Origin: CAZADA01 sp964568975
Lineage (GTDB): Bacteria > Pseudomonadota > Alphaproteobacteria > Caulobacterales > Maricaulaceae
Direction: 5' to 3'
Length of the DNA stretch: 64,000 nt
NCBI GenBank assembly: GCA_964568975.1
Contig: CAZMSO010000007.1
Span: 1-64,000 of the forward strand
A program made the position numbers and the translations under genes. Of the stretch, positions 40,800 through 49,869 are shown in pieces. The stretch's first letter is position 1. The number at the start of each line of letters is the position of its first letter. Under the pieces are notes generated by a model, which had not been told where the DNA came from, ran no database searches, and saw nothing but the letters and a program-made list of their open reading frames with translations.

Positions 40800-41321
40800 T
40801 CAGCGCGCAGGGCCGAATCGATTGGCCACATCCGTGACGCTGTCGGCGATGAGTTGGTCACGCACGTTGGGATCCAAATCGCCCTCGAAAATGGCCGCCG
40901 CCGCACCCGCCGCCAGACGCGTCGCCTGATCGCGCACGAGGGCTTCAGCTTCGGCTTCGGCCTGCGCAATTTTGCGCTCCGCCATGAGAGCGCGCCGCTC
41001 CAGCCGCTCCGCCAGCTCCGCGCGCATCGTTTGGGCGACGACCTCAGCATCGCGGCGTGCGCGTTCGAGAATCGCTTGAGCCTCTTGCTCCGCCGCGCGC
41101 TGGCGGCGTTGATAGCTGGCGAGAACTTCCTGGGCCTCCTCCCGCAACCGACGCGCCTCTTCAAGCTCATTGGCGATTGCGGCGGAGCGATCATCAAGCG
41201 CTTTCGTCAACAACGCCGGCACGCCGAGATAAGCAAGCATGCCCAAAAAGGCGAGCAACGCCACAAGCACCCAGGTCGTGGGGTCGCTCGGCCCGTAAGG
41301 GATGTGCAGCAAGTGCTCCAT
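40800..41321 (-). CDS. atpF: F0F1 ATP synthase subunit b
   Basis: 173 residues from ATG 41321 (GAGAAGG about 9 nt upstream; an ATG at 41330 touches that site). One N-terminal membrane helix (TTWVLVALLAFLGMLAYLG) is followed by a long charged coiled-coil stalk (ARRLREEAQEVLASYQRRQRAAEQEAQ...). It links F0 to F1 as half of the b/b' stator. Last gene of the five-gene F0 operon. Confidence 0.94.
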   Translation of the reverse strand: MEHLLHIPYGPSDPTTWVLVALLAFLGMLAYLGVPALLTKALDDRSAAIANELEEARRLREEAQEVLASYQRRQRAAEQEAQAILERARRDAEVVAQTMRAELAERLERRALMAERKIAQAEAEAEALVRDQATRLAAGAAAAIFEGDLDPNVRDQLIADSVTDVANRFGPAR

Positions 41322-41409
41322 GGCGGTCATCCTTCTCGCCGGCGTTGCCTGCGCGCCAGAAACCGACCGTCGTCACCCGGCGGTCGGCGTATCGTCTGCG
41401 GCCGCTGAG

Positions 41410-41982
41410 CTAAGCGCGGCCCGCTGCGGCCTCCACCGCGCGCTTCACGCGGTCAGCCTCCACGGCTGCGCCGGTCAAGCGCGTGACAATGTCTCCCGCG
41501 GCGTCGACGGCGATCTCCTTGACATTCGCGAGGGCGGTGGCTTTGGCGGCGTCAATGCGCGCTTCTGCGTCGGCCAAGCGCTGATTCAGCTCCGCCTCCG
41601 CCGCGGCGATGTCGCGCGCCATTTCCGCGTTCACGGCGTCGCGCGTTTCGCCGAGCACCGCTTGGGCCCGCGCGCGCGCATCCGCTAAGGCGCGCTCATA
41701 AGCGCGTTGGGCGTCCTCCGCCTGGCGGTTGAGGCGGTTGGCCTCATCCACGTCATCAGCGATTTTGTCGCGCCGGTCTTCGATCACGCTGGCGAGCTTG
41801 GGCAGCAAGGACCGCGACAACACCACATAAAGCGCGCCGAAGGCGATCAGCAGCCAGAAGATCTGTCCTGGCCAAACGCCCAGTTCGAACTGGGGCAGGC
41901 CGCCCGAGCTCTCCGCGCCATGGCCGGTCTCTTCAGCGGCCCTGGCCAAGAGGGCGGCCGCCGCGACGCTCGCCGCCGTCAT
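41410..41982 (-). CDS. atpG: F0F1 ATP synthase subunit b'
   Basis: 190 residues from ATG 41982 (a GTG at 41988 overlaps the atpE stop). QFELGVWPGQIFWLLIAFGALYVVLSRSLLP is the b'-type membrane helix, followed by a long Ala/Glu/Arg coiled coil. A second b-type subunit in the operon is usual in alphaproteobacteria and photosynthetic bacteria. The symbol atpG is sometimes used for subunit gamma; here it means b'. Confidence 0.93.
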   Translation of the reverse strand: MTAASVAAAALLARAAEETGHGAESSGGLPQFELGVWPGQIFWLLIAFGALYVVLSRSLLPKLASVIEDRRDKIADDVDEANRLNRQAEDAQRAYERALADARARAQAVLGETRDAVNAEMARDIAAAEAELNQRLADAEARIDAAKATALANVKEIAVDAAGDIVTRLTGAAVEADRVKRAVEAAAGRA

Positions 41983-41984
41983 GA

Positions 41985-42224
41985 TCACAGCACGAAGATG
42001 ATGATCATCGCCACCGCAAGGCCGAACAGGCCGGTGGCTTCCGTCAGCGCGAAGCCCAAAAGAAGATTCGGGAACTGGCCTTGCGCCGCAGAAGGATTGC
42101 GCAGCGCGCCCGACAAGAAGTTCGAGAAGATGTTCCCGATCCCCAGCCCCGCGCCGAACAGCGCCAGCGCCGCGATGCCTGCGCCAATGGCTTTGCCGAG
42201 CGTTGCAACTTCACCTTCGCCCAT
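41985..42224 (-). CDS. atpE: F0F1 ATP synthase subunit c
   Basis: 79 residues, two helices. GIAALALFGAGLGIGNIFSNFL and the loop LRNPSAAQGQF lead to FALTEATGLFGLAVAMIIIF, with the proton-carrying Glu in TEATGL. It forms the c-ring. No sodium-site residues are evident, so proton coupling is expected. Confidence 0.97.
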   Translation of the reverse strand: MGEGEVATLGKAIGAGIAALALFGAGLGIGNIFSNFLSGALRNPSAAQGQFPNLLLGFALTEATGLFGLAVAMIIIFVL

Positions 42225-42294
42225 AACTCACTCCTTCGTTGTCTGAGCGTCGTCCCGATCCCCTCGACCGGGCGGCATGCGTGAACCGTGCGCG

Positions 42295-43056
42295 TCAGTG
42301 GTGGCCGTGCACGACGTCGTTAAGATATATCACCGTTAAGATCGCGAAGACGTAGGCCTGCAAAAAGGCGACCAAAAACTCCAGCCCCGTCACGAAGAAC
42401 GCCCCAAAGAAGGGCAAGATCGCTGTCAACATACCGGCAAAGCCAAGCGCGCCAAGCGAGGCGACAAACCCACCGAACAATTTCAGCAAGATGTGACCCG
42501 CCAGCATGTTGGCGAACAACCGAAAGCCAAGCGTCAGAGGTCGCGCAAGGAAGGAAATGATCTCAATCGGCGTGAGGATCGCATACATCGGCCACGGCAC
42601 GCCCGCCGGCGCGAAAAGGCGCAAAAACCCCAACCCCTGCTTATAAATGCCGAAAATGATCACCACCGAAATCGACACCAGGCCAAGCGTCAGCGTCACC
42701 GCGAGTTGGCTTGTGACCGTCGGAAAGATCGGGAACATGCCCATCAAGTTGCATGTCAAAATGAACATGAACAGGGTGAAGATAAACGGCAAGAACCGCA
42801 GGCCCTCAGGTCCAATCACGTCCTTAATCATGCCCGAGACAAAGTCGTAGGCCATTTCCGCCACGACTTGCAGGCGCCCCGGCACTAAGGTCGCGCGTTG
42901 CGTTGCGAGGGACAAAAACAAAATAACCAGCCCGGATGCGGCCAGGGCGAACGCCGCGACATTCGTCAACGACAGGTCCAAACCGCCAACAGGCCCGATG
43001 GCGGCGACCTCGTGAACCTCGAATTGGCTCAGCGGACTTGACGACTTCTCAGCCAC
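42295..43056 (-). CDS. atpB: F0F1 ATP synthase subunit a
   Basis: 253 residues with five to six membrane helices. The essential Arg is in FLARPLTLGFRLFANMLAGHILLKLF, and FLQAYVFAILTVIYLND is the C-terminal signature. It provides the proton half-channels. Ends in VVHGHH. Confidence 0.97.
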   Translation of the reverse strand: MAEKSSSPLSQFEVHEVAAIGPVGGLDLSLTNVAAFALAASGLVILFLSLATQRATLVPGRLQVVAEMAYDFVSGMIKDVIGPEGLRFLPFIFTLFMFILTCNLMGMFPIFPTVTSQLAVTLTLGLVSISVVIIFGIYKQGLGFLRLFAPAGVPWPMYAILTPIEIISFLARPLTLGFRLFANMLAGHILLKLFGGFVASLGALGFAGMLTAILPFFGAFFVTGLEFLVAFLQAYVFAILTVIYLNDVVHGHH

Positions 43057-43077
43057 ACTCGCGCCCCATGCTTACAC

Positions 43078-43434
43078 TCACTGCGTCTGCTCTTCATCGG
43101 CCGGCGGCGACGCCTCCACCGCCGCATCGGCCTGCATAGCGCGCGCTGCCCGCACCACACTGCGCACGCCCGCGGCGAAACCAAAAGCGAGACCGCCGAG
43201 GATGAACCACAACGTCCCACCCACCAGACGCGACAGGCCGTAGCCCAATCCCACGCCCACGAACACCGCCGCCAACAGCTCGCCGGAGAGCTTCAGCGCC
43301 GCGCCCACACCCGCCGCCGCGGGCGCGCGTGCGGTCTGCGCCGCAGTGCGCGCAGCAAGCTTCGCCTCCAGCTTGCCCTGAAGGGCGGCGCGGCGGCGCT
43401 CCAACGCGCTCAACTCAGGCTCGGGACGGGTCAT
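43078..43434 (-). CDS. atpI: AtpI/AtpZ family protein
   Basis: 118 residues. Two membrane helices: LKLSGELLAAVFVGVGLGYGLSRLVGG and LWFILGGLAFGFAAGVRSVV, preceded by a basic N-terminus. AtpI assists c-ring assembly and may conduct Mg2+ with AtpZ in other bacteria. First gene of the F0 operon. Confidence 0.88.
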   Translation of the reverse strand: MTRPEPELSALERRRAALQGKLEAKLAARTAAQTARAPAAAGVGAALKLSGELLAAVFVGVGLGYGLSRLVGGTLWFILGGLAFGFAAGVRSVVRAARAMQADAAVEASPPADEEQTQ

Positions 43435-43590
43435 CGGCGGTCGAACGACCCCCGCACGTCAGACATCGCGGTGCTAATGACGCCCTGCAGCAAAGTCAAG
43501 CGGGGGTGATACACCGCCGACGGCGCGGCCCCGAGGCCTTTCACCTACCGTCGACTGGGGGGTTGTCGCCATGGTGGTCTTAACAGTCTC

Positions 43591-44448
43591 CTAATTCTCG
43601 CCCGCCGCCTCAGCAGCCTCAGGCGCGTCGCCGGCGGGCGGCGCTCCATCGGCGCTGGCGTCCGCTGCAGCGTCGCCCGGTGCGGCCGCCGGAGTCGTCT
43701 CAGCGGCGGGCGTGGACGCATTATCGGGCGCGGGCGGGGGCGCGGGCGCGTCGAGATACGCCGCCATCGCGTCTTCAAACTGCTCGATCGTGCGCAGGCC
43801 CGGCGTCAATTGGCCGTTGATCAAAAAGCTCGGCGTGCCGGTGATGTTGTGTTCAGCGCTGGCGCGTTCAGCGCTGTCATAAACGGCGTTAATCATCGCC
43901 TCGTCGCCCAAACACGCGTTGAATTGGTCTTCGCTGAGCCCGGCGTTGCGCGCGATGCTGACATACAAATCCCGCTGCGTGCCGGCCTGAAGGGCGCGGA
44001 AGATGGCTTCTTGGCGGTCGAACAGCACGTCGATCACATCGAAATAGCGGTCTCGTCCCGCGCACCGGGCCAGCACGAAGCCGGCGACGGCGAGGTTAGC
44101 CGGCGGCGTCGGCAGCTCGCGAAAAATGAATCGGACTTTGCCGGTCTCGATATAGCGACTTTTCAGCTCTTTAAATGTCGTGCGGTGGAAGGTCGCGCAA
44201 TGGCTGCACGTGACGGAGGCGTATTCGACAATCGTCACAGGCGCATTGGGGTCGCCAATGGCGAAATCGCCGGGCTCCTCGCCGCCGTCGCGGGCTGAGG
44301 CGCCGCCGCCGCGCCCGCAAGCGGCCGCAAGGCCCGCGAGCGCGCCTGCTCCCGCCAGCGTCAGCGCGCGACGCCGGCTGGCGCGCCAACGCGCCTCAAA
44401 GCGGGCGACCGTTACGCCGTCGGCGGCGGCGTTAAGCATGTCGGCCAT
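43591..44448 (-). CDS. DsbA-family thiol-disulfide protein, lipoprotein
   Basis: 285 residues with GGAGATGAG before the ATG. A long N-terminus is followed by a signal ending in lipobox LAAAC. The thioredoxin-like domain has CSHC in EYASVTCSHCATFHRTTF and the cis-Pro loop NITGTPSFLINGQ, closest to DSBA-like (Thioredoxin_4) proteins found beside mutY in alphaproteobacteria. The last 60 residues are an Ala/Pro/Asp-rich disordered tail. Likely periplasmic disulfide oxidase or isomerase. Confidence 0.88.
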   Translation of the reverse strand: MADMLNAAADGVTVARFEARWRASRRRALTLAGAGALAGLAAACGRGGGASARDGGEEPGDFAIGDPNAPVTIVEYASVTCSHCATFHRTTFKELKSRYIETGKVRFIFRELPTPPANLAVAGFVLARCAGRDRYFDVIDVLFDRQEAIFRALQAGTQRDLYVSIARNAGLSEDQFNACLGDEAMINAVYDSAERASAEHNITGTPSFLINGQLTPGLRTIEQFEDAMAAYLDAPAPPPAPDNASTPAAETTPAAAPGDAAADASADGAPPAGDAPEAAEAAGEN

Positions 44449-44452
44449 AATC

Positions 44453-44995
44453 TCATCTCCTTGCGACCTCGGCCGCGACGCTGGCGCGGCCCAGCTCCCT
44501 CAACGCTGACTTCAACTCCGGATCGCGCACCGGCTCAAGGGCGCGCTCCAATTTTCGAACAGCGCGCAACGGCGCAACGACCGCCGCAGCCCGCTCTGCG
44601 CGCGCGGTTTGCGTCGCCGCCAAGGGACGCAGCGCCACGCGCCCCGCCACCACGCGCCCGCAGGAGGCGTTGACGCGCTCAAGCACGCGCGCGCTGTCGG
44701 CCTCAATCAACACCGCCGCCGCACCAACGGCCGCCACATGCAGCACGCCGTCGCGTCCGCGCCCGCTGAGCCGCTCAGCGTGGGAGAGCGCGGCCAGCCG
44801 CGGTCCCACAATCTCGGCCCAATGGCGGGCGATGTGACGCGCCATCGCCCCTTGACCCGATGCCGCGTCCGGTGATTGAGCGAAACGCTTATGGTGAGCG
44901 GCCATCAACGCCTTGAGCGCGAAGCCGGCGGTCGGCGCCGGTCGTCGCGCTCGCCGCGCCCGCAGCGGTGGTTCTGGTGACGTCGGGCGGGCCAT
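44453..44995 (-). CDS. DciA/DUF721 family protein
   Basis: 180 residues from ATG 44995. The DUF721 core is present: IARHWAEIVGPRLAALSHAERLSGRGRDGVLHVAAVGAAAVLIEADSARVLERVNASCGRVVAGRVALRP. DciA recruits replicative helicase DnaB in bacteria lacking DnaC. It is divergent from mutY and 4 nt upstream of the DsbA-like gene, the usual alphaproteobacterial order. Confidence 0.85.
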   Translation of the reverse strand: MARPTSPEPPLRARRARRPAPTAGFALKALMAAHHKRFAQSPDAASGQGAMARHIARHWAEIVGPRLAALSHAERLSGRGRDGVLHVAAVGAAAVLIEADSARVLERVNASCGRVVAGRVALRPLAATQTARAERAAAVVAPLRAVRKLERALEPVRDPELKSALRELGRASVAAEVARR

Positions 44996-45111
44996 GGCGC
45001 GTCTTGTCCTCAGCACACGGGAATCAGCAAAGGACGCGACCGTCGCGCCCTGCTCACAGCGTTGGCATCGCACGTCTGGACACGCGCGTGCAAATCGTAT
45101 GAACCGACGCC

Positions 45112-46251
45112 ATGTCGCCCCCCGCCGACACTGATCGTCCGCCCACCGCGCGGCGGCCCTCCCGCGCTGTCCGTCGGATGCGCGCGCGTTTGCTCGCGTG
45201 GTATGACGCGGGAGGCCGCGCTTTGCCCTGGCGCATACGCCCGGAAGATCGGGCCGCGGGAGTCGCGGCGGACCCCTATCGGGTGTGGCTGTCGGAGATC
45301 ATGCTCCAGCAAACCACCGTGGCCGCCGCGACGCCCTATTTCCACAAATTCTTAGACCGCTTTCCGACAGTCCACGCCCTTGCGGCCGCGCCGTTAGAGG
45401 CGGTGCTCGAAGCGTGGGCGGGGCTCGGCTATTACGCGCGCGCGCGGAACCTCCACGCCTGCGCCCAGGCTGTCGCGGCCGCGGGCGGCCAGTTTCCCGA
45501 CACCGAAGACGGGTTGCGCGCGCTGCCGGGCGTCGGCGCTTACACAGCCGCGGCCGTGGCGGCGGTGTGCTTTGACCGGCCCACGAATGTCGTGGACGGC
45601 AATGTCGAGCGCGTGATGGCGCGCGTGCACGCAGTGGAGGCGCCGTTGCCGGGGGCCAAGCCGCTGTTGCGGGATCTGGCCGCGCCTTTGGCCGACCCCG
45701 AGCGCCCCGGCGATTACGCCCAAGCCCTTATGGATTTGGGCGCGACGGTGTGCACGCCGCGCACGCCGCGATGTGGCGACTGCCCGTGGACGGAGGCGTG
45801 CGCCGCCCACGCCCAGGGGGCGGAGGCGACATACCCGCGCAAGACGCCGAAAAAGCCGAAGCCCGCGCGCCATGGCGCAGCGTTTGTGCTGGTGCGCGGC
45901 GGGGCGGTCTGGCTGCGCCGTCGCCCAACGGAGGGTCTCTTAGGCGCGATGGCCGAGCCGCCGGGCGCGCCCTGGCGCGAGACGCCGTGGACGCTGGAAG
46001 AGGCGCGCGCCCACGCCCCTTGCGCGACGCCTTGGCGCGAGGCGGGCGCCGTGCGCCATGTGTTCAGCCATTTCGCGTTGACGTTGCCCGTCTGGCGCGG
46101 CGCAGCGCCTGCTGATTTTGACGGCGCAGGCGGTTGGTGGGCGGCGACGGACCGGCTGGAGGAGGCGGGGTTGCCCAGCGTCATGGTGAAAGCGGTCCGC
46201 GCGGGCCTTAAGGTCGACGCGGCGCGCGCGCCCGCGTCCGCCGGCGTTTAG
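45112..46251 (+). CDS. mutY: A/G-specific adenine DNA glycosylase MutY
   Basis: 379 residues. Catalytic Glu62 is in WLSEIMLQQTTVAAA, the helix-hairpin-helix is LPGVGAYTAAAVAAV, and Asp162 is in PTNVVDGNVERVMA. The [4Fe-4S] ligands are C-x6-C-x2-C-x5-C in CTPRTPRCGDCPWTEAC. A C-terminal NUDIX-like 8-oxoG recognition domain follows. It removes A mispaired with 8-oxoguanine. Its stop codon overlaps that of the VOC pseudogene on the opposite strand. Confidence 0.95.
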   Translation: MSPPADTDRPPTARRPSRAVRRMRARLLAWYDAGGRALPWRIRPEDRAAGVAADPYRVWLSEIMLQQTTVAAATPYFHKFLDRFPTVHALAAAPLEAVLEAWAGLGYYARARNLHACAQAVAAAGGQFPDTEDGLRALPGVGAYTAAAVAAVCFDRPTNVVDGNVERVMARVHAVEAPLPGAKPLLRDLAAPLADPERPGDYAQALMDLGATVCTPRTPRCGDCPWTEACAAHAQGAEATYPRKTPKKPKPARHGAAFVLVRGGAVWLRRRPTEGLLGAMAEPPGAPWRETPWTLEEARAHAPCATPWREAGAVRHVFSHFALTLPVWRGAAPADFDGAGGWWAATDRLEEAGLPSVMVKAVRAGLKVDAARAPASAGV

Positions 46252-46663
46252 GCGTCGTCGCCCTGAGCGCCCCCAGCCTCCCCTGCGCCCATCGAGGCCG
46301 GCCGCCACAATTCAATTTTGCGGCCGTCGGGATCCATCACCCAGCCAAAGTCGCCATACTCCAAGCGCTGGATGTCCCCGACAGTCTCAGCGCCGGCCGC
46401 ACGCGCCCGGCCTCCACGTCATCGACGATGAAGTTGATCATGACATCGAAACCCGAGGGCGCGAAGTAATCCGTGTCGGCCTGGAACGCCGACCAAATCG
46501 TGCGCGCGCCCGGGCCAAACGCGGCGTCGGTTTCTGAGTGAATAAAATGGGCCACACCGCTGTCATCCAACGTGACGCCCAGCGCCTCTTGGTACCAATG
46601 TGCGAGCGCTTTGGGGTCTTTGGTCTTTATGAACACGCCGCCCAGGCCGATCACTGTCGCCAT
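46248..46663 (-). pseudogene. VOC (glyoxalase/bleomycin-resistance) protein, interrupted by a frameshift
   Basis: The N-terminal half (MATVIGLGGVFIKTKDPKALAHWYQEALGV ... IVDDVEAG) and the C-terminal half (ARAAGAETVGDIQRLEYG, DFGWVMDPDGRKIELWRP, then to a TAA at 46250-46248) are in different frames. One missing base near the GGG at about 46410 explains it: adding a G restores DVEAGARAAGAE. With that base the gene would be 139 codons. It could be a true mutation or a sequencing error. Such single-domain VOC proteins usually act on small electrophiles. Confidence 0.82.
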
Positions 46664-46740
46664 GCCATCGTCTCCTTGTGTTGCGTGCGACAGACGTTAG
46701 CGGAACCGGCGGCGCAGAGACATGGCGGGGAGCGGTTGTT

Positions 46741-47277
46741 GTGAGCACTGACGGCGTCACCGTTGCGATGATTGCTGCGCGCGCCCGCAACGGCGTCATT
46801 GGGCGCGATGGCGGCTTGCCTTGGCGGTTGGCGTCGGATCTTGCGTGGTTTAAGCGCGCGACGCTCGGCAAGCCGATCATCATGGGCCGCAAGCAATGGC
46901 GCTCTTTGCCGCGGGCTTTGCCGGGCCGCGTGAACCTTGTGTTGAGCACAGATCGCGCGTTTCGCGCGGAAGGCGCAGAAACCTTCACAAGCCTTGAGGC
47001 GGCGCTGCGGCGGGGGCGGGCGCTCGCTGAGGCGTCGGGTGCTGACGAGATTATGATTATCGGCGGCGGGGTGGTGTATCGCGCCGCCGCGCCTTATGCG
47101 GGCCGGCTTTATTTGACTGAGATTGATGCGGATGTGGCGGGCGACGTGGTGTTTCCGCCGCTTGATGAGAGCGCTTGGCGCGAGGTCGCCCGTGACCCCC
47201 GCGAGGCCGGACCGCGCGATGAGTATCCCTATGTCATCCGCACTCTGGAGCGCGTCGGCCCTGCGTTGGCGTTTTGA
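46741..47277 (+). CDS. folA: Dihydrofolate reductase
   Basis: 178 residues from GTG 46741 (GGGGAG upstream); an ATG at 46768 is a possible shorter start. Core motifs: VAMIAARARNGVIGRDGGLPWRLASDLAWFKRATLGKPIIMGRKQWRSLPRALPGRVNLVLS and EIMIIGGGVVYRAAAPYAGRLYLTEID. The substrate-binding Asp is in SDLAWFK, and MGRKQW and IGGG bind NADPH. It reduces dihydrofolate to tetrahydrofolate. Confidence 0.95.
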   Translation: MSTDGVTVAMIAARARNGVIGRDGGLPWRLASDLAWFKRATLGKPIIMGRKQWRSLPRALPGRVNLVLSTDRAFRAEGAETFTSLEAALRRGRALAEASGADEIMIIGGGVVYRAAAPYAGRLYLTEIDADVAGDVVFPPLDESAWREVARDPREAGPRDEYPYVIRTLERVGPALAF

Positions 47278-47333
47278 CCGCGGGCCCCGGCCTTCGCGAC
47301 GACGCGCCCGAGAGCGGTCTATCGCACGCGGCG

Positions 47334-48230
47334 TCAGAGCGGCAACACCGCGCGCCGCTGGGGGTTGTGGGCGTCGAGCCAGCGGTCGGCTTCCGCCGTC
47401 AGCCAGCGGCCGAAACCGTCCAGCAACTGTAACAGCTCAAAGGCTGAGCCTGGCGGACAGCGCGCAAAAGCGGCGGCCGTCGCCGCATCGGCGGCCCGGG
47501 CGGGGTAGCTCAGCGCAAACAAATCACGCTGGAGATCAAGATCTTCTGTGTAGACGCCCTCAAACGGCATCACGAGCGCAAACGCCGCCGACAGCATAAA
47601 GCGGCTGATCATGCGCGCTTCGCGGCGCACATGGGTTTCTTCGTCAGACAAAGCCAAGCGCCCCGCCGCCTCCGCAATCCGCCGGCGGGCGGGGAAAATC
47701 GCGTGGTTCGAGACCGCCGCCGACAGACGCTGGGGCGCGATGTGGCGCGTTAAATCGCGGCCATAAACGCACGCGGAGCTGACGCCGAGCCGAAAGCGGT
47801 CGGCGGAAAACACTTGGCCGGCGGGAAACACATCCCGCCACGGCTTAAGGCCAAGCGTCACCGGCTCCTGATCGCCAAAGCGCGCCTCGAGCGCATCCGC
47901 CGCCGCTGCGAGCCACAGCGGCGGGGCGGCCTCGCGATCATGGTCGCCGCTGGCGAGCACAAGGCCGCGGGCGTGTTCTTTGGCGGTCATGCGCAACAGC
48001 GCGGTCATTTCAAAGGGGCCGGGCCGCCCCCGCGCCGCGGAGCCGACAATGTAGACGCTGTGTAAATCCACGCCGAGCTGGGTGCTGCACACCTGGGCGG
48101 TCCACAAAGCGGCGTCGCGCGCCGCCGCGCTCACCCGGTTCAGGTCGCCCGCGTTTTGTGCGCGCCCGTACCGATCAAGCGGCCAGAGTTCGCCACGCGG
48201 CGCGCTGGGATTGACGTCTTGTCGTTTCAT
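47334..48230 (-). CDS. Nucleotidyltransferase-like protein with degenerate active site
   Basis: 298 residues from ATG 48230 (GGAAAGGACG upstream). The only recognisable motif is VDLHSVYIVGSAARGRPGPFEMTALLRM, like the GS-x-ARG loop of MNT/KNT nucleotidyltransferases. The catalytic (D/E)x(D/E) that should follow is reduced to a single Glu (FEMTA). The C-terminal half is helical with an Arg-rich RRREAR-like segment and no known domain. It may be an inactive relative or a distinct family. No neighbours hint at function. Confidence 0.55.
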   Translation of the reverse strand: MKRQDVNPSAPRGELWPLDRYGRAQNAGDLNRVSAAARDAALWTAQVCSTQLGVDLHSVYIVGSAARGRPGPFEMTALLRMTAKEHARGLVLASGDHDREAAPPLWLAAAADALEARFGDQEPVTLGLKPWRDVFPAGQVFSADRFRLGVSSACVYGRDLTRHIAPQRLSAAVSNHAIFPARRRIAEAAGRLALSDEETHVRREARMISRFMLSAAFALVMPFEGVYTEDLDLQRDLFALSYPARAADAATAAAFARCPPGSAFELLQLLDGFGRWLTAEADRWLDAHNPQRRAVLPL

Positions 48231-48405
48231 CACGGACCGTCCTTTCCCTACGGTCGTCGACACCCCCGCACGCTGACGCTAACAACCACGCCCCGCCGCC
48301 AAAGACGACGCGGTCAAGGGTGCGCGTGATCGGCCCTGACCGCAAGCCGCCGAATGGCGCAGGCGCGTGATCGGCCGCAGACAGCGCCGCGCGCGCGCCC
48401 CATGG

Positions 48406-48445
48406 CTCAGTCGCGGAGGCTCACCCTCAGTCGCGGAGGCTCACC
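48406..48445. repeat. 20-bp tandem duplication over the mrp stop codon
   Basis: CTCAGTCGCGGAGGCTCACC is present twice in direct succession. The second copy contains the stop codon of mrp, which is transcribed leftward. Confidence 0.88.
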
Positions 48446-49720
48446 CAGTGAAGCGCACACGCGGCGGCGTGCGCGCCGGCCCCGCCGCCAGGCCCGCCCA
48501 CACCGCCTGGGCGAGCCCCGCAAACGCGCGCCCAAGAGTGGACTCTGGCGCCGTCGCCGCCGGCGGCGTGCCCGCGTCGGACAGAGACGCAAGCGTGGGA
48601 TCAAGTGGAATGGCGCCGAGGAACGGGGCGTTCAACGCCGCCGCAGCATCTTTGGCGCCGCCTTCGCCGAAGGGCGCGAAGCGCGCGCCGCTCTGCGGGT
48701 CAGTGAACGCAGACATGTTCTCCACCACGCCCAGCAGAGGCACGTGCGTGCGGGCGAACATCGCAGCGCCGCGCCGGACGTCGGCGAGCGCAAGCTCCTG
48801 GGGGGTGGACACAATCAGGGCCGCTGAGAGCGGCGCGCGCTGCACCAGCGTCAGCTGGGCGTCGCCTGTGCCGGGCGGGAGGTCGGCGACCAACACGTCC
48901 AAGGGAGCCCAAGCGACGTCGGCAAGCAATTGGGACAGCGCGCTCATCACGATCGGGCCGCGCCAGATCATGGGCGCGTCCGCCTCCACCAAAAAACCCA
49001 TGGACATGACTTTGACCCCGAAGGCTTCCGGCGGAACGAGCTTGCCATCCGCACCGGCCTTGGGGTCAGCGTCCGTGAGCCCCATCAGAATCGGAGCCGA
49101 CGGCCCGTAGATATCAGCATCAATCAGGCCGACGCGCCGACCCTGGACCGCCAGCGCGCAGGCGAGATTGGCCGCGACGGTGGACTTGCCTACGCCGCCC
49201 TTGCCGCTGGCGACGGCCAGCATGTGCGTCACGCCCGGCAAAGCGAGCGCGCGCGCGGCTCCCGGCGCGGGCGGCGCGGATTGAGCCGCCGCCGCAGGCG
49301 ACAGCCGCACGCCGCGGGGCGCGCGCNNNNNNNNNNNNNNNNNNNNNNNNNNNNNNNNNNNNNNNNNNNNNNNNNNNNNNNNNNNNNNNNNNNNNNNNNN
49401 NNNNNNNNNNNNNNNNNNNNNNNNNNGGGCGCGCGCGGCGCCTCGGCAGCGGCCGACTGAGCGTGGGCGGTGAGCACGGCGGTCACGCGCGCGACGCCCG
49501 GCAGCGCGCGCACAGCCGCCTCGCACGCTGCGCGCAACGGCTCCAGGGAGGCGGCGTCGCGGGGGGCGCCGTCATCGGGCGCCTCCACGACAAAGCCCAC
49601 ATGATCGCCGCGCACTGTCAGCCCGCGCACCACCCCAAGATCCGTCGCGGAACGGCCCGTTATGGGGTCGCGCACTTGGGCCAGGGCGTCGCGCACCGCG
49701 TTTTCTGTGAGGTTGGGCAT
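48441..49720 (-). CDS. mrp: Mrp/NBP35 iron-sulfur cluster carrier ATPase, interrupted by a scaffold gap
   Basis: The start at 49720 reads MPNLTENAVRDALAQVRDPITGRSATDLGVV, an MIP18/DUF59 N-terminal domain. The C-terminal ATPase holds the deviant Walker A ASGKGGVGKSTVAANLA, IDADIYGPSAPILMG and VADLPPGTGDAQLTLVQ, then GVVENMSAF. A 100-N gap at 49327-49426 falls in the Ala-rich linker, so total length is unknown. The two sides are in different frames only because the gap size is arbitrary. It carries Fe-S clusters to apoproteins. Confidence 0.9.
49327..49426. other. Scaffold gap (100 N) inside mrp
   Basis: Both flanks end in GC-rich GGGCGCGC sequence. The gap lies in the linker between the DUF59 and ATPase domains. 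Length unknown. Confidence 0.95.
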
Positions 49721-49869
49721 AGATTTCTCACGGTTCTTGGGCCAGTTGATCGCACTTCAACGACACCCACATTAGAGGCTCAGCCCGCATCGGACTTCAC
49801 CCTTGTGAGCGCGACGACGCCGCCCACACACTCTCCACGACGACACACGCATGAGGTTGAGAGACGCGC

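Noticed and set aside
40667..41197. 176-residue minus-strand frame overlapping atpF
   Set aside because: It is out of frame with atpF, Arg/Ser-rich, and has no start signal.
41410..43434. Separation of the F0 genes from F1 as something unusual
   Set aside because: Split F0 and F1 operons with b and b' are normal in alphaproteobacteria.
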